A stretch of 64,000 nucleotides of DNA from Streptomyces albiflavescens (GTDB taxonomy: Bacteria; Actinomycetota; Actinomycetes; Streptomycetales; Streptomycetaceae): the NCBI RefSeq assembly GCF_014645835.1, contig NZ_BMMM01000015.1, positions 202,641 to 266,640 on the forward strand, in the 5' to 3' direction. The notes under the pieces are model-generated. The model saw only the letters and a list, made by a program, of their open reading frames with translations. It did no database searches and had not been told where the DNA came from. How positions within the stretch are numbered: the stretch's first letter is position 1; each line of letters begins with the position of its first letter. The translations under genes and the position numbers were made by a program. This document shows positions 9,171 to 19,104 of this stretch, piece by piece.

Positions 9171-10967
9171 ATGAGCATCCTCAGTTCCCGCAGAGCGCGG
9201 ACCGCCGTCGTCGCGGTCGCGGCCGGCGCCCTCGCGCTGGCCGGCTGCAGCAGCAGTGACAACGGCAGCGGCAAAGACAAGAGCAAGAACAAGGAAGAAG
9301 CCGCGTCGCAGTCCGCGGCGGTGAAAATGGGCACCGCCGCGGACTCGACCGGCCCCGCCGAAGAGGTCACCGGCGCCAAGCCCGGCGGCACGATCCAGGT
9401 GTACGAGGAGGACGACTTCTCGCACCTCGACCCGGGCCAGATCTACGTCAGCGACGCCGGCCTGCTCGCCAAGCTCATCTTCCGCGGCCTGACCACGTAC
9501 AAGGAGGACGCCAAGGGCGGCCTCACGGTCGTCGGCGACCTCGCCACGGACCCCGGCAAGATGTCGGACGGCGGCAAGACCTGGACGTACACGCTGAAGG
9601 ACGGGATCAAGGACGAGACCGGTCATGTGATCGACTCGGCCGACATCCGCCACACCTTCGAGCGGCTCTACGACCCGTTCATCACGGATGGCCCGTCCTA
9701 CATCCAGCAGTGGCTGTCGGGTTCCGGCACCACCTACCGCAAGGCGTACGCGGGCCCGTTCAAGGGCAAGCACCTGCCGGACTCGGTCCTCGCGACCCCG
9801 GACGACAAGACGATCGTCTTCCACTTCAAGGTCGCGCAGCCCGACCTGCCGCAGGCCCTGGCCATGGCCGGCTACTCCGTCGTCCCCGAGAAGACGGACA
9901 CCAAGGCGAAGTACGACACCAAGCCGGTCGCCGTCGGCCCGTACAAGATCTCGGAGTTCAAGGCCGGCAAGAGCGTCAAGCTGGTCAAGAACACCAACTG
10001 GGACGCGAAGAGCGACGCGATGCGTCACCAGTACGTCGACGGCTTCAACATCGACATCAACCACGACGACGAGGACCAGACCAAGACGATCCTCGCCGAC
10101 CGTGGTGACGCCAAGAACGCCATCATGATGACCGGTCAGGTCGCCACCACCCAGGTGCAGAAGGTCGTCTCCGACGCCGCGGCGATGAAGCGCACGATCC
10201 AGGGCTACGCCCCGTACGTGTGGCAGATGAACTTCAACATGGACCGCATCAAGGACAAGAAGATCCGCGACGCGATCACCTACGCCATGCCGTCCACGGC
10301 CGTGTACAAGGCGGACGGTGGCGCGTACGGCGGTGAGGTCGCCAACAGCCTGATGTCGCCCACCACTCCGGGCTACCAGAAGGACTACGACCCCTTCGAC
10401 CGGACCAAGCACCCCAACGGTGACATCGCCAAGGCCAAGAAGCTGATCGAGGAAGCCGGCGCCAAGGGCAAGAAGATCGTCTACGCCTACGCCAACATCC
10501 CGGTCCGCCAGCAGCAGGCCGTCCTCGTCGAGAACGCCCTCACGAAGATCGGTCTCGACGTCCAGAAGAAGGAGATCGACGCCGCGACCTGGTACGAGCA
10601 GGTCGGCAAGGTCCAGAACGGCTTCGACATCTACATGACCGGTTGGGGCCAGGACTGGCCGTCCGCCAGCACCGTCTTCCCGCCGCTGTACGACGGCACG
10701 CAGATCCAGGACGGCGCCTCGAACTACGCGCACATCAACGACGACCACGTGAACTCCGAGATCGCGCGTATCCAGAAGATCACGGACACCGCCGAGGCCA
10801 CCAAGGCCTGGACCGCCCTCAACCAGTACATCAGCCAGAAGGTCAACCCGGCATCGCCGATCTACTACACCAAGGTGTTCCAGATCGCCGGTACCAACGT
10901 GGGTGGCCTGCGCTACTCCACGGTGACCAGCTACACCGACCCGACCCGGGTCTTCCTCAAGAGCTGA
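9171..10967 (+). CDS. bldKB: Oligopeptide-binding lipoprotein BldKB
   Basis: Substrate-binding component, 598 residues, SBP family 5. The signal peptide carries LALAGC with lipidated Cys at residue 26, followed by a Ser/Lys/Asn-rich linker of about 25 residues that lifts the domain from the membrane. Family features include HLDPGQIYVSD at the start of the mature fold and KPVAVGPYKISEF in the middle. ATG 9171 has AGGTGG about 11 nt upstream. It lies between the two permease genes, 114 bp after bldKA and followed by a 32-nt perfect palindrome. It determines ligand specificity of the BldK importer. Its paralogue is at 20188-21948. Confidence 0.92.
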   Translation: MSILSSRRARTAVVAVAAGALALAGCSSSDNGSGKDKSKNKEEAASQSAAVKMGTAADSTGPAEEVTGAKPGGTIQVYEEDDFSHLDPGQIYVSDAGLLAKLIFRGLTTYKEDAKGGLTVVGDLATDPGKMSDGGKTWTYTLKDGIKDETGHVIDSADIRHTFERLYDPFITDGPSYIQQWLSGSGTTYRKAYAGPFKGKHLPDSVLATPDDKTIVFHFKVAQPDLPQALAMAGYSVVPEKTDTKAKYDTKPVAVGPYKISEFKAGKSVKLVKNTNWDAKSDAMRHQYVDGFNIDINHDDEDQTKTILADRGDAKNAIMMTGQVATTQVQKVVSDAAAMKRTIQGYAPYVWQMNFNMDRIKDKKIRDAITYAMPSTAVYKADGGAYGGEVANSLMSPTTPGYQKDYDPFDRTKHPNGDIAKAKKLIEEAGAKGKKIVYAYANIPVRQQQAVLVENALTKIGLDVQKKEIDAATWYEQVGKVQNGFDIYMTGWGQDWPSASTVFPPLYDGTQIQDGASNYAHINDDHVNSEIARIQKITDTAEATKAWTALNQYISQKVNPASPIYYTKVFQIAGTNVGGLRYSTVTSYTDPTRVFLKS

Positions 10968-10974
10968 CCACCCT

Positions 10975-11006
10975 CCCGGGGCGCACTGCGCGCAGTGCGC
11001 CCCGGG
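10975..11006 (+). terminator. Intercistronic 32-nt perfect palindrome after bldKB
   Basis: Perfect palindrome starting 7 bp after the bldKB stop codon (arm CCCGGGGCGCACTGCG and its complement). As RNA it would form a 14-bp or longer GC stem. It lies inside the operon, so it likely acts as a partial terminator or a 3' RNA-stabilising structure that raises binding-protein mRNA relative to downstream genes. Confidence 0.75.
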
Positions 11007-11048
11007 CGCTCCTGTCCCTGGCCGCCGTCCTGAGAGCAGCGTTCCGCC

Positions 11049-12026
11049 ATGCTTCGATTCATCCTTCGCCGGACGTTCGGCGCGATGCTCATCCTCCTGC
11101 TGATCAGCGCCTTCACGTTCTTCATGTACTACGCGATCCCCCAGGACCCGGCCACGCTAGCGTGCGGCAAGAACTGCACCCCGGACGCGTTGGCGATCAT
11201 CCACAAGAACCTGGGGCTCGACGATCCGATCCCCGTGCAGTACTGGAAGTTCCTCTCCGGCATCTTCGTCGGACGGGACTTCGCCGTGGGGCACTGCCCG
11301 GCTCCCTGCTTCGGTGTCTCCTTCCGTGACCAGCAGATGGTCTGGTCCACGATCATGGACCGCTTCCCGCTGACGCTGTCCCTCACGATCGGCGGCCTGA
11401 TCGTCTTCCTCATCGTCGGTCTCGGCACCGGCATGATCGCCGCCCGCTACCGGGGAACCTGGCTCGACAAGGTCTTCAGCTCCATCTCGCTGGTGCTGAG
11501 CTCGTTCCAGATCTACTTCCTCGGCCCGATCGTCCTCGGGATCTTCGTCTACAGCACCGGCTGGCTGGACAAGCCCAAGTACGTGCCGTTCTCGGACAAT
11601 CCCGGGCAGTGGTTCATGGGCCTGCTGATCCCCTGGGTCGTCATGTCCGTGATCTTCACCGCGAACTACACGCGTATGTCGCGCTCGACGATGATCGAAC
11701 AGCTCCAGGAAGAGCATGTGCGCGCGGCCCGCGCGAAGGGCATGACCGGCAGATACGTCTTCTTCCGGTACGCCTGGCGCGGCTCCCTCATCCCGATCCT
11801 CACCATCCTCGGCATGGACCTCTCCGCGCTGCTCGGCGGCGCCGTCGTCACCGAGTTCACCTTCGGGCTCGCGGGCATCGGCCGGCTCGCAGTGGAGTCT
11901 GTCGTAGGCAAGGACCTGCCGAAACTCATGGGCGTGATGCTCTTCAGCGCCGCGTTCATCCTTCTGCTCAACGTCATCGTGGATGCGTTGTACGCCGTGA
12001 TCGACCCGCGTGTGCGGCTGTCCTAG
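11049..12026 (+). CDS. bldKC: Oligopeptide ABC transporter permease BldKC
   Basis: OppB/DppB-type permease, 325 residues, six predicted membrane helices starting MLRFILRRTFGAMLILLLISAFTF in parts. The EAA loop reads EEHVRAARAKGMTGRYVFFR. The first external loop contains two unusual cysteine pairs, CGKNC near residue 38 and CPAPC near residue 81, shared with the paralogue at 19105-20085. ATG 11049 is kept because the protein starts directly with the family's N-terminal helix; the ribosome site is weak. It forms the translocation pore with BldKA. Confidence 0.92.
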   Translation: MLRFILRRTFGAMLILLLISAFTFFMYYAIPQDPATLACGKNCTPDALAIIHKNLGLDDPIPVQYWKFLSGIFVGRDFAVGHCPAPCFGVSFRDQQMVWSTIMDRFPLTLSLTIGGLIVFLIVGLGTGMIAARYRGTWLDKVFSSISLVLSSFQIYFLGPIVLGIFVYSTGWLDKPKYVPFSDNPGQWFMGLLIPWVVMSVIFTANYTRMSRSTMIEQLQEEHVRAARAKGMTGRYVFFRYAWRGSLIPILTILGMDLSALLGGAVVTEFTFGLAGIGRLAVESVVGKDLPKLMGVMLFSAAFILLLNVIVDALYAVIDPRVRLS

Positions 12027-12045
12027 TGCTTGAGGAGCCCTCTCA

Positions 12046-13110
12046 GTGACCACACTCACCAAGCCCGAGGACGCCCCGGCGCCGGCCGGATCCGACGCGT
12101 TCCTGTCGGTCCGCGACCTGCATGTGCGGTTCTCCACGGAGGACGGCGTCGTCAAGGCGGTCGACGGTCTCTCCTTCGACCTGGAGCGCGGTACGACGCT
12201 CGGCATCGTCGGCGAGTCCGGATCCGGGAAGTCCGTCACCAACCTGACCATCCTGGGCCTGCACAACCCGCTGACCACCACGATCGAGGGCGAGATCGTC
12301 CTCGACGGCAAGGAACTGATCACCGCCACCGAGGCCGAGCTGGAGAGGCTCCGGGGCAACAAGATGGCGATGATCTTCCAGGACGCGCTGACCGCGCTGT
12401 CGCCGTACCACTCCGTGGGGCGGCAGATCGGCGAGCCGTTCCGCAAGCACACCGGGGCCTCCAAGAGGGAGGCGCGCGAGCGGGCCATCGAGATGCTGGA
12501 GAAGGTCGGCATCCCGCACGCCCAGCGGCGCGTGGACGACTATCCGCACCAGTTCTCCGGCGGTATGCGCCAGCGCGTGATGATCGCGATGTCCCTGGTC
12601 TGCAACCCGGACCTGCTGATCGCCGACGAACCGACCACGGCCCTCGACGTGACCGTCCAGGCACAGATCCTGGACCTCCTGAAGGACCTCCAGCAGGAGT
12701 TCGGCTCCGCGATCATCATGATCACCCACGACCTCGGGGTGGTCGCGAACATGGCGGACGACCTGCTCGTGATGTACGCGGGCCGGGCGGTGGAGCGCGG
12801 CACGGTCCGCGAGGTCCTCAAGTCCCCGCAACACCCGTACACCTGGGGTCTGCTGGGGTCCATGCCACGTCTGACGGCCGATGTGGACGAACCGCTGACC
12901 CCCATTCCGGGCGCGCCCCCGTCACTGCTGAACCCGCCCTCGGGATGCCCCTTCCATCCGCGCTGCGGCTTCCGCGGTGAGGTGGAGGGCTCCGACCGGT
13001 GCGTGGACATCCGGCCGGAGCTGCCGGAGGGTCGGGGAGCGGCCTGTCATCTGACGTTGGATCAAAAGAGCCGCATCTTCACCGAGACGATTCGGCCCAG
13101 GCTGGGCTGA
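12046..13110 (+). CDS. bldKD: Oligopeptide ABC transporter ATPase BldKD
   Basis: OppD-type ATPase, 354 residues, starting at GTG 12046 with GAGGAG at 12032-12037. Walker A GESGSGKS, signature FSGGMRQR, Walker [13 protein letters not shown] and the His-switch TITHDLG-like IMITHDLG are all intact. The C-terminal oligopeptide-transporter domain contains [16 protein letters not shown] and four spaced cysteines ([15 protein letters not shown]), a pattern that in some Opp ATPases binds an iron-sulfur cluster. It is 19 bp after bldKC and followed 11 bp later by bldKE. Confidence 0.93.
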   Translation: MTTLTKPEDAPAPAGSDAFLSVRDLHVRFSTEDGVVKAVDGLSFDLERGTTLGIVGESGSGKSVTNLTILGLHNPLTTTIEGEIVLDGKELITATEAELERLRGNKMAMIFQDALTALSPYHSVGRQIGEPFRKHTGASKREARERAIEMLEKVGIPHAQRRVDDYPHQFSGGMRQRVMIAMSLVCNPDLLIADEPTTALDVTVQAQILDLLKDLQQEFGSAIIMITHDLGVVANMADDLLVMYAGRAVERGTVREVLKSPQHPYTWGLLGSMPRLTADVDEPLTPIPGAPPSLLNPPSGCPFHPRCGFRGEVEGSDRCVDIRPELPEGRGAACHLTLDQKSRIFTETIRPRLG

Positions 13111-13121
13111 GGGGACTGACT

Positions 13122-14252
13122 GTGAGCGACGCTGTGAGCGACGAGAAGACCGCGGTCGCGGCCGACACCATCCCCGGTCAGCGGGACATGGACCCGGCCG
13201 AACCGCTGATGCGGGTACGCGACCTGAAGAAGCACTTCCCGGTGAAGGGAGGCTTCCCGATCAAGCGCACGATCGGCGCGGTGCAGGCCGTGGACGGCGT
13301 GTCGTTCGACGTCTTCCCCGGTGAGGCGCTGGGTCTCGTCGGCGAGTCGGGCTGCGGCAAATCCACGACGGGACGACTGCTGACCCGTCTCATGGAGCCC
13401 ACGCAAGGCACGATCTCGTACCGCGGAAAGGACATCAGCCGCTCCACCCGGCGCCAGTTGTCGCCGATCCGCTCCGAGATCCAGATGATCTTCCAGGATC
13501 CGTACGCCTCCCTCAATCCCCGGCAGACGGTCGGCACGATCATCTCCTCGCCGATGGAGATCAACGGCATCAATCCGCCCGGCGGCCGCGAGGCCCGGGT
13601 GCGCGAGCTGCTGGAGACGGTCGGCCTCAACCCCGAGCACTACAACCGCTTCCCGCACGAGTTCTCCGGTGGTCAGCGCCAACGCATCGGCGTGGCACGG
13701 GCGTTGGCGCTCAAGCCCAAGCTGATCGTGGCCGACGAGCCGGTATCGGCCCTGGACGTCTCCATCCAGGCGCAGGTGGTGAACCTGCTCCAGGAAGTCC
13801 AGCGGGAGATGGGCATCGCGTTCGTCTTCATCGCGCACGACCTCGCCGTCGTCCGCCACTTCTCGCAGCGCGTCGCGGTGATGTACCTCGGCAAGATCGT
13901 GGAGATCGCGGACCGTACGTCGCTGTACACCGGCCCGCGCCACCCCTACACCCACGCCCTCATGTCGGCCGTCCCCGACGCGGACATCGACGCCGAGAAG
14001 AAGGAACGCATCCGCCTGGAGGGCGACGTCCCTTCCCCCATCTCCCCGCCCTCCGGCTGCCGCTTCCGCACCCGCTGCTGGAAGGCCCAGGACAAGTGCG
14101 CGCAGGAGGAGCCGCCGCTGATCCAGCTGTCGGGCAACACCGAGGGACATCTGACGGCCTGCCATTTCCCGGAAGATCCGACGATCGAGGCCCGCGCGGA
14201 GGACATCGTGCTGGATCCGGCGCTGGCGGCCCTGGAGGGCGAGGACGACTAG
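13122..14252 (+). CDS. bldKE: Oligopeptide ABC transporter ATPase BldKE
   Basis: OppF-type ATPase of 376 residues. GTG 13122 is chosen because GAGGGG lies about 7 nt upstream; a second in-frame GTG at 13134 is possible. Walker [12 protein letters not shown], signature [13 protein letters not shown], Walker [13 protein letters not shown]. The C-terminus has the SGCRFRTRC...C...ACH cysteine pattern. It closes the bldK operon; the TAG stop at 14250-14252 coincides with the left end of a MITE-like repeat. The protein is strikingly similar to the ATPase at 16935-17981, with long identical blocks around EINGINPPGG and TVGLNPEHYNRFPHEF. Confidence 0.92.
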   Translation: MSDAVSDEKTAVAADTIPGQRDMDPAEPLMRVRDLKKHFPVKGGFPIKRTIGAVQAVDGVSFDVFPGEALGLVGESGCGKSTTGRLLTRLMEPTQGTISYRGKDISRSTRRQLSPIRSEIQMIFQDPYASLNPRQTVGTIISSPMEINGINPPGGREARVRELLETVGLNPEHYNRFPHEFSGGQRQRIGVARALALKPKLIVADEPVSALDVSIQAQVVNLLQEVQREMGIAFVFIAHDLAVVRHFSQRVAVMYLGKIVEIADRTSLYTGPRHPYTHALMSAVPDADIDAEKKERIRLEGDVPSPISPPSGCRFRTRCWKAQDKCAQEEPPLIQLSGNTEGHLTACHFPEDPTIEARAEDIVLDPALAALEGEDD

Positions 14253-14357
14253 GGCCTGTCCGGCGGATCAGGTCGGAGGAGAGCTGCGGTGCCTCATAAG
14301 CGCAGATGGGCGTGCCAGGCCCCGCGTCTTCGACATGATCCATCAGAAGCCCCCTAG
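14250..14357. repeat. MITE-like interspersed repeat, copy 1
   Basis: A roughly 108-bp element bounded by CTAG and with imperfect terminal inverted repeats: left GGGCCTGTCCGGCGGATCA, right GATCCATCAGAAGCCCCCTAG read inward. A second copy is at 61697-61770. It supplies the last bases of the TAG stop codons of both bldKE and the convergent methyltransferase gene. I recall the same two end motifs as common intergenic repeats in Streptomyces. Confidence 0.65.
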
Positions 14358-15094
14358 GTCGGCCGGGGCCCGGCCACGGTGATGATCTCGGGGGCGGTGG
14401 GGGAGAGCGGCCCCCGCCCCCAGTCGCCGAACTGCTCGTGGACGGCCAGCCCGGCGTCGCCGAGAAACCCGGCCAGCGCGTCCGCCCCCAGGAACCGCAG
14501 CGTGCTGCGACTGACCCGCGGCCGCTCCCACCCCGGGTGCTCGAACGTCTCGGTGAACGTCACGTGGTTCCCGAGCACGGGCGTCTCGACCTCGTGCCAC
14601 ACCCGTACGACATCGCCGTGGGCGTCGCTCACCTCGCGCACGCGCTCCGGGGTCCACGACTCCCAGGCGCGGGCGGCGGGATTGCGCGTCTCGAAGACGA
14701 ACCGGCCGTCGTCGCTGAGGGCCTCGCGGACCGCGGCCAGCGAGGAGCGCAACTCCTCGTCACCGACCAGGACTTGAAAGGCGTGCCCGGTCATCACGAC
14801 GAGGTCGAACTCCCGCTCCCAGCGCGCGGAGGCGAGATACCCGAGCACCCACTCGGCGTCGATCCGGCGCCGCGCCTGCACCAGCATGGCCGCGGCGGGA
14901 TCCAGCCCGCAGAGCCGCCCCTCGTGCCCGGCCTCCCGGGCCCGCCCCAACAGCCGCCCCGTCCCGCACCCGACGTCGAGCACGGACCGCGCGGACATCA
15001 CCAGGCCCAGATAGAAGTCGTCACTCGGCCCCCACGGATTGAGGGCGTCATACAGGGCGGCGAGTGAGACGTCACTGAACGAACGATCAGCCAT
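14354..15094 (-). CDS. SAM-dependent class I methyltransferase
   Basis: 246 residues with motif I VLDVGCGTGRLLG near residue 40, motif II GLDPAAAMLVQARRR, and the post-motif FDLVVMTGHAFQVL typical of small-molecule methyltransferases (Methyltransf_25 type). No signal peptide or membrane segment. Starts at ATG 15094; no strong ribosome site is visible. The stop TAG lies in the MITE-like repeat shared with the convergent bldKE end. It belongs to a small group of accessory genes (methyltransferase, DinB, glyoxalase-like, GNAT) between the two paralogous peptide transporters. Substrate unknown. Confidence 0.88.
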   Translation of the reverse strand: MADRSFSDVSLAALYDALNPWGPSDDFYLGLVMSARSVLDVGCGTGRLLGRAREAGHEGRLCGLDPAAAMLVQARRRIDAEWVLGYLASARWEREFDLVVMTGHAFQVLVGDEELRSSLAAVREALSDDGRFVFETRNPAARAWESWTPERVREVSDAHGDVVRVWHEVETPVLGNHVTFTETFEHPGWERPRVSRSTLRFLGADALAGFLGDAGLAVHEQFGDWGRGPLSPTAPEIITVAGPRPT

Positions 15095-15159
15095 CGCAGC
15101 AGTGTCTCAGCCCGTCGCCCCGCTCGAAGCACTACTGGACCTTTGATCCTCGCGCTCTC

Positions 15160-15281
15160 TTACGAACCCGGGGTGGCCACGGCTGTGGTGGCGCCTGGGA
15201 GAGACTGAGCCGGTCGCCGAGCGTCCAGAGGTCGCGTACCACGCCGTCGGGCAGGACGGTCCCGCGCAGGTGGAAGGCCAT
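15160..15281 (-). pseudogene. N-terminal remnant of an amidohydrolase gene
   Basis: Reading leftward from ATG 15281 gives MAFHLRGTVLPDG followed by VVRDLWTLGDRLSL, which resembles the conserved N-terminus I remember for Streptomyces amidohydrolase-family proteins. A shift of frame then continues PGATTAVATPGS and hits TAA at 15160, where intact homologues continue with the metal-binding strand. The fragment thus shows both a frameshift and loss of the whole catalytic domain. It sits between the methyltransferase and DinB genes. Recognition is from memory of the family's start, so moderate confidence. Confidence 0.5.
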
Positions 15282-15385
15282 GGCGCGACAGTCTGGCCCC
15301 GGTGCCGGGGAGCCGACAACCCCGCACCGGGAGCGGGCACTTAATCGCTCGACATCGCACGGGCGGACGGGGATGCTTCACCCCG

Positions 15386-15889
15386 ATGACTCGAACTGAC
15401 ACGCCCCCCGCATGGGACGAGCGCTCACAGCTGACCACCTTCCTCGACTACGCCCGCGCCACCGCCCACGCCAAGTGCGAGGGCGTCTCCGCGCAGGACG
15501 CCATCAAGGCGCCGCTGCCCGGGTCCCCGCTGATGACCCTCTCCGGACTGATCAGCCATCTGCGCTGGGTCGAGTACTCCTGGTTCCAGGTGGTCTTCCT
15601 CGGCGAGGAGGACGAGGGGCCCTGGACGGACGAGGATCCCGACCGCGAGATGCGCATCGCCGTCGACATCCCGCTGCCCCAACTTCTCGACGACTACGAG
15701 GAACAGGCCGCCCGCTACCGCCAGTTGGTCGCCGACCACGACCTGGACGCCAAGGCGCAGCGCCCCATCCGCGACGGCCGCCATGTCGACCTCCGCTGGA
15801 TCCTCCTCCACCTCATCGAGGAGACGGCCCGGCACAACGGCCACATCGACATCCTGCGCGAGATGGCCGACGGCCGGACGGGGGACTAG
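15386..15889 (+). CDS. DinB/DUF664 family protein
   Basis: 167-residue protein of the DinB fold, a four-helix bundle with a three-His metal site. HLRWVEYSWF near the middle of the N-terminal half and LLHLIEETARHNGHIDILREM near the C-terminus provide the histidines. In actinobacteria many such proteins are mycothiol-dependent transferases, fitting an organism that also encodes MshB. Start ATG 15386 is chosen because homology-like sequence begins MTRTDTPPAWDERSQL; the ribosome site is weak (GGACGGGG). It is followed 4 bp later by the glyoxalase-like gene, and the three genes to 16773 look cotranscribed. Confidence 0.85.
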   Translation: MTRTDTPPAWDERSQLTTFLDYARATAHAKCEGVSAQDAIKAPLPGSPLMTLSGLISHLRWVEYSWFQVVFLGEEDEGPWTDEDPDREMRIAVDIPLPQLLDDYEEQAARYRQLVADHDLDAKAQRPIRDGRHVDLRWILLHLIEETARHNGHIDILREMADGRTGD

Positions 15890-15892
15890 TAC

Positions 15893-16285
15893 ATGGGAGA
15901 GCAAGGGTCGTTGAACCCCACCATCCGTACGATCACCTTCGACTGCACCGGCGATCCCTACGATCTCGGCCTGTTCTGGAGCGAGTTGCTCGGCCGCCCG
16001 CTGGCCGACGACGACAAGCCCGGCGACCCGGAGGCGGTGATCGTGGACCCGTCCGGCGGGCCCACTCTGCTCTTCGTGCACGTCCCGGAGGACAAGGCGG
16101 CCAAGAACCGCGTCCACCTCGACCTGCAGCCGCACGGCCGCACGCGGGCGGCGGAGGTCGAGCGGGCGCTCGGCCTCGGTGCCCGGCAGATCGCGGACCA
16201 CACCCGCCCCGACGGTGGCGGCTGGGTCACCCTGGCCGACCCCGAGGGCAATGAATTCTGCGTGGAGCGCGGGAAGTCGGGTTAG
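15893..16285 (+). CDS. Glyoxalase/VOC superfamily protein
   Basis: 130-residue single-domain vicinal-oxygen-chelate protein. The fold is suggested by TIRTITFDCTGDPYDLGLFWSELLG at the start of the first module and the closing GGGWVTLADPEGNEFCVERG, in which the Glu/Asn-Glu-Phe pattern is typical. The central segment NRVHLDLQP supplies a potential metal-binding His. It is separated by 3 bp from the DinB gene and 2 bp from the GNAT gene, so translation is likely coupled. Many members act in glyoxal, antibiotic or thiol chemistry; no substrate can be assigned. Confidence 0.85.
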   Translation: MGEQGSLNPTIRTITFDCTGDPYDLGLFWSELLGRPLADDDKPGDPEAVIVDPSGGPTLLFVHVPEDKAAKNRVHLDLQPHGRTRAAEVERALGLGARQIADHTRPDGGGWVTLADPEGNEFCVERGKSG

Positions 16286-16287
16286 CG

Positions 16288-16773
16288 GTGGCGGATCTGC
16301 GGCTGGCGAAGGTGACGCCGGACAACATCGACGCGGCCCTCACGCTGAAGGTTCGGCCGGACCAGGAGCGGTTCGCCTCCCCGGTGGTGAAGTCGCTGGC
16401 CGAGGCCTACGCGCACGCCGAGAAGGCCTGGCCCCGCCTGATCCTCGACGGCGACGAACCGGTCGGCTTCGTGATGGCCTTCTTCGACTTCCGCTTCGAC
16501 CCCGACAACCCCGACGACCGGCCCCGCTCCGGCCTCTGGCGTCTGAACATCGCCGACGGCCGACAGGGGCGCGGCTACGGCCGGTTCGCCGTCGAGTCCG
16601 TGTGCGAGGAGATCCGCGGGCGCGGCCAGTCGCGGGTCACGGTGACCTGGGTCGAAGGTGAGGGCGGACCCGAGGAGTTCTATCTGCGGCTCGGTTTCCG
16701 TCGTACGGGGGAGATGAGCGGAGACCAGGTCGTGGGCGAGCTGGACCTGGAGCCGGACGCCACGGACGCCTGA
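16288..16773 (+). CDS. GNAT family N-acetyltransferase
   Basis: 161 residues, starting GTG 16288 two bases after the previous stop. The acetyl-CoA-binding motif QGRGYGRFAVESVCEEI is clear around residue 95, followed by the C-terminal FYLRLGFRRTGE motif. The overall pattern resembles spermine/spermidine acetyltransferases of the BltD type (family impression). Third gene of the DinB-VOC-GNAT group. Its 3' end is followed by a 35-bp tandem duplication that carries the terminator. Confidence 0.87.
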   Translation: MADLRLAKVTPDNIDAALTLKVRPDQERFASPVVKSLAEAYAHAEKAWPRLILDGDEPVGFVMAFFDFRFDPDNPDDRPRSGLWRLNIADGRQGRGYGRFAVESVCEEIRGRGQSRVTVTWVEGEGGPEEFYLRLGFRRTGEMSGDQVVGELDLEPDATDA

Positions 16774-16846
16774 GCCGGGTGGAGGCCCGCACCAGAAGGG
16801 TGCCCTGAGCCGAGTGAAGGCCCGCACCGGAAGGGTGCGGGCCTTC
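16771..16846 (+). terminator. Bidirectional terminator with a duplicated 35-bp unit
   Basis: Two imperfect copies of a 35-bp unit (16771-16805 and 16806-16840). The second copy forms a perfect 13-bp hairpin, GAAGGCCCGCACC (16816-16828) with GGTGCGGGCCTTC (16834-16846), followed by GTTCC. The first copy includes the GNAT stop codon and has lost its 3' arm. It serves the convergent GNAT and ABC ATPase genes. Confidence 0.8.
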
Positions 16847-16934
16847 GTTCCCCGGGAACCGGACATTCGTGGGCTCGGGTCAATGGGCCGGCGAAGGTCG
16901 GTTCCGTGGGTCACGGCTGACGAAAAGGGGTGTG

Positions 16935-17981
<1,047 letters not shown>

Positions 17982-18007
17982 GATCGTGAAATCCCGTCTC
18001 AGTTACG

Positions 18008-19045
18008 TCAGTGCGACCGGGTCGCGGCGTAGTCGGCGAAGAACTCGCGGCGCTGGTCCGCCGTGAGGTGACAGGCGGCACCGCGCCCGTCCGTGATCTT
18101 CAGCAGCGGCTGCTCGGTGGAGCAGAGGCCGCCCTCGATCTTCTCCGTGAAGGTGCACCGCGGGTGGAAGCGGCAGCCCGTCGGCGGGTTCAGCAGCGAC
18201 GGCGGCGCGCCGGGGATCGGGTTCAGCGGTACGTCGACCGGACCGTCCAGGCTCGGCATCGAGCCCAGCAGGCCCCAGGTGTAGGGGTGCTGCGGCGCAC
18301 GCAGCACCTCCTTCTTGGTACCGCGCTCCACGCACCGGCCGCCGTACATCACCAGCACGTCGTCCGCGATGTCGGCGATGACACCGAGGTCGTGGGTGAT
18401 GAAGATGATCGCCGTGCCGAACTCCTGCTGGAGGTCCTTCAGCAGGTCCATGATCTGGGCCTGGACCGTCACGTCGAGCGCGGTCGTCGGCTCGTCGGCG
18501 ATCAGCAGCTCGGGGTCGCAGACCAGCGCCATCGCGATCATCGCGCGCTGGCGCATACCGCCGGAGAACTGGTGCGGGTAGTCGTCGACCCGCATGTCCG
18601 GCTGCGGGATGCCGACGCGCTTCAGCATCTCGATCGCCCGCTCCCGGGCCTCCTTCTTGGAGGCACCGGTGTGCTTGCGGTACGTCTCGCCGATCTGCTT
18701 GCCGATGGTGTGGTACGGCGACAGCGAGGCCAGCGCGTCCTGGAAGATCATCGACATCTTGTTGCCGCGCAGCCGTTCGAGCTCTCGCTCGGAGGCGGTC
18801 AGCAACTCCTTGCCGTCGAGCAGGATCTCCCCGTCGATGGCGGTGCGATCGCGGTCGTGCAGGCCAAGGATCGTCAGGTTCGTGACGGACTTGCCCGAGC
18901 CCGACTCGCCCACGATGCCGAGCGTCTTGCCCTTGGCCAGGTCGAAGGTGAGACCGTCGACGGCCTTGACGACGCCGTCTTCGGTGGAGAAGTGAACCTT
19001 CAGATCCCTGACGGACAGGAAGGGCTGCTGATCGGTGCTCGTCAC
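18008..19045 (-). CDS. Oligopeptide ABC transporter ATPase (OppD type), second importer
   Basis: 345 residues from GTG 19045. Walker [13 protein letters not shown], signature [13 protein letters not shown], Walker [13 protein letters not shown], and C-terminal [22 protein letters not shown] with further cysteines. It pairs with the OppF-type gene 26 bp downstream. Very similar to BldKD, including the TILGLH segment after Walker A. No missing catalytic residues were seen. Confidence 0.92.
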   Translation of the reverse strand: MTSTDQQPFLSVRDLKVHFSTEDGVVKAVDGLTFDLAKGKTLGIVGESGSGKSVTNLTILGLHDRDRTAIDGEILLDGKELLTASERELERLRGNKMSMIFQDALASLSPYHTIGKQIGETYRKHTGASKKEARERAIEMLKRVGIPQPDMRVDDYPHQFSGGMRQRAMIAMALVCDPELLIADEPTTALDVTVQAQIMDLLKDLQQEFGTAIIFITHDLGVIADIADDVLVMYGGRCVERGTKKEVLRAPQHPYTWGLLGSMPSLDGPVDVPLNPIPGAPPSLLNPPTGCRFHPRCTFTEKIEGGLCSTEQPLLKITDGRGAACHLTADQRREFFADYAATRSH

Positions 19046-19104
19046 GGGGACGCTCCTGAGGGGGGTGATGCCGGGGGTAGCTGTCGGGGGCGGGTTGCCC
19101 GGGG

